6,462 nt of DNA, from contig CAIPVD010000308.1 of assembly GCA_903868375.1 (NCBI GenBank), positions 1 to 6,462 on the forward strand. Reading direction: 5' to 3'. Below are positions 5,771 through 6,462 of this stretch, piece after piece (position 1 is the stretch's first letter; each line of letters opens with the position of its first letter). Origin of the DNA: an uncultured delta proteobacterium. GTDB taxonomy: Bacteria > UBA10199 > GCA-002796325 > 1-14-0-20-49-13. Under the pieces are notes generated by a model. It did not search any database and was not told the DNA's origin. It was given only the letters and a program-made list of their open reading frames with translations. The translations under genes were made by a program, and so were the position numbers.

Positions 5771-6462
5771 ATGGAAAAAATAGGTTCAAAACATAACGGT
5801 AGCCCGGATATTCATAGAAATTTTGAAGGAACGAGCAATAACAACCTTCCAAAAAATGATGAAGCGAATCAGCTCGCCTTCTTTAACGAAAATCATGTGA
5901 AAACCGGACTTGGCGAAAGCAATAATAATGCCGGTTTCTGGAAAAGGCCTGTTTACGAAGTGGCTGGGCCTCTTGTACCGTATTCAGATTACAGCGTTAC
6001 GATCGATGGTGACAAGATAATATCATGCAATCCTGACCTGCAGAGGAATCTGCAAGGTACGCCTCATTATGATTACGATAAAAAAGTGCTGACGATCGAT
6101 CTGACGGATGGCAGGCATTACGAATTGTCGATCGATCTACATCCAACGGGCAAAAGGTACACATTTCAGATCAATTTTGCCGGGAATAATGCTTATGTCC
6201 ACGCTCAAAGTGATGCACCTGGGCACGTTCATCAAATGCAACTTAGCACCGGAAGCTCAACTCCCGCCGTGGATAATGAAACCGAAGTAAATGCGTTGAT
6301 CGCAAAACTTGAACATTCCACTGAAGATGCAGATAGAAGACGCGCCCTCATATATAAGAAAATGATAAGTCGTGGCACAGCTTATGATAGAATATTAAAA
6401 TACAATGCGCTCTATTTGGCTTCACCTGCAGAAGCCCCTGCTGCTGCCGCTCCAGCTCCTGC
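5771..6462 (+). CDS. Unrecognised protein, N-terminal 230 codons, truncated by the window edge
   Basis: The frame from ATG 5771 stays open to the last base (230 codons plus 2 nt); the 3' end is outside the window. I do not recognise the family. There is no signal peptide: the N-terminus is polar and Asn-rich (MEKIGSKHNGSPDIHRNFEG). Residues about 57-155 have the alternating pattern of a small beta-rich domain (e.g. YSVTIDGDKIISC, KVLTIDLTDG, YELSIDL, YTFQINFAG). Residues about 170-215 are charged and probably helical (VNALIAKLEH, DADRRRALIYKKMI). The window ends in an Ala/Pro-rich stretch (PAEAPAAAAPAP) that looks like an interdomain linker, so at least one more domain is likely downstream. 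Evidence for coding is the long open frame, promoter, plausible ribosome site and protein-like composition. It diverges from gene B and shares its promoter type with A and B, suggesting co-regulation rather than an operon. Confidence 0.82.
   Translation, partial: MEKIGSKHNGSPDIHRNFEGTSNNNLPKNDEANQLAFFNENHVKTGLGESNNNAGFWKRPVYEVAGPLVPYSDYSVTIDGDKIISCNPDLQRNLQGTPHYDYDKKVLTIDLTDGRHYELSIDLHPTGKRYTFQINFAGNNAYVHAQSDAPGHVHQMQLSTGSSTPAVDNETEVNALIAKLEHSTEDADRRRALIYKKMISRGTAYDRILKYNALYLASPAEAPAAAAPAP

Overview
The window holds three protein genes and almost nothing else: gene A (+, 76..3051), gene B (-, 3034..5616) converging on A and overlapping it by 18 bp at the 3' ends, and gene C (+, 5771 to beyond the right edge) diverging from B across a 154 bp AT-rich gap. 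The base composition is moderate to low GC. The envelope-type domains (OmpA-like, parallel beta-helix, thrombospondin type 3 calcium repeats, a C-terminal sorting signal) point to a diderm bacterium. The style of gene B, with beta-helix, TSP3 array, Ser/Ala linker and Cys-containing C-terminal signal, recalls deltaproteobacterial, bdellovibrio-like or related uncultivated lineages. That placement is inference; the window has no taxonomic marker.

Layout. 1..75: promoter and ribosome binding site of gene A. 76..3051: a 991-residue protein with an unrecognised N-terminal region, a central stretch that reads like a small outer-membrane beta-barrel, a divergent OmpA-C-like domain, and an unrecognised C-terminal region. 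It has no signal peptide. 3084..3120: a rho-independent terminator for gene A that lies inside the coding sequence of gene B. 3034..5616 (minus): an 860-residue exported protein consisting of signal peptide, beta-helix, Ig-like segment, long TSP3 array, low-complexity linker and a Cys/transmembrane/basic tail. 5617..5770: divergent promoter region. 5771..6462: the first 230 codons of an unrecognised protein that runs off the window in an Ala/Pro-rich stretch.

The strongest unexpected signal is regulatory. Each of the three genes is preceded by the same bipartite element: GCAAC(T/A)T(A/T), exactly 11 bp, then a sequence close to GCCGATAA. The second half and the 11 bp spacing match the consensus of promoters read by sigma-28 (FliA/RpoF family), while the first half differs from the classical TAAAGTTT. 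The three genes therefore look like members of one regulon, probably tied to motility or a motile life stage, even though they are transcribed in different directions. Two of the products (A and B) look like envelope or surface proteins. For gene B the predicted transcription start falls almost on the ATG, which fits its lack of a good Shine-Dalgarno sequence and suggests a leaderless or nearly leaderless mRNA.
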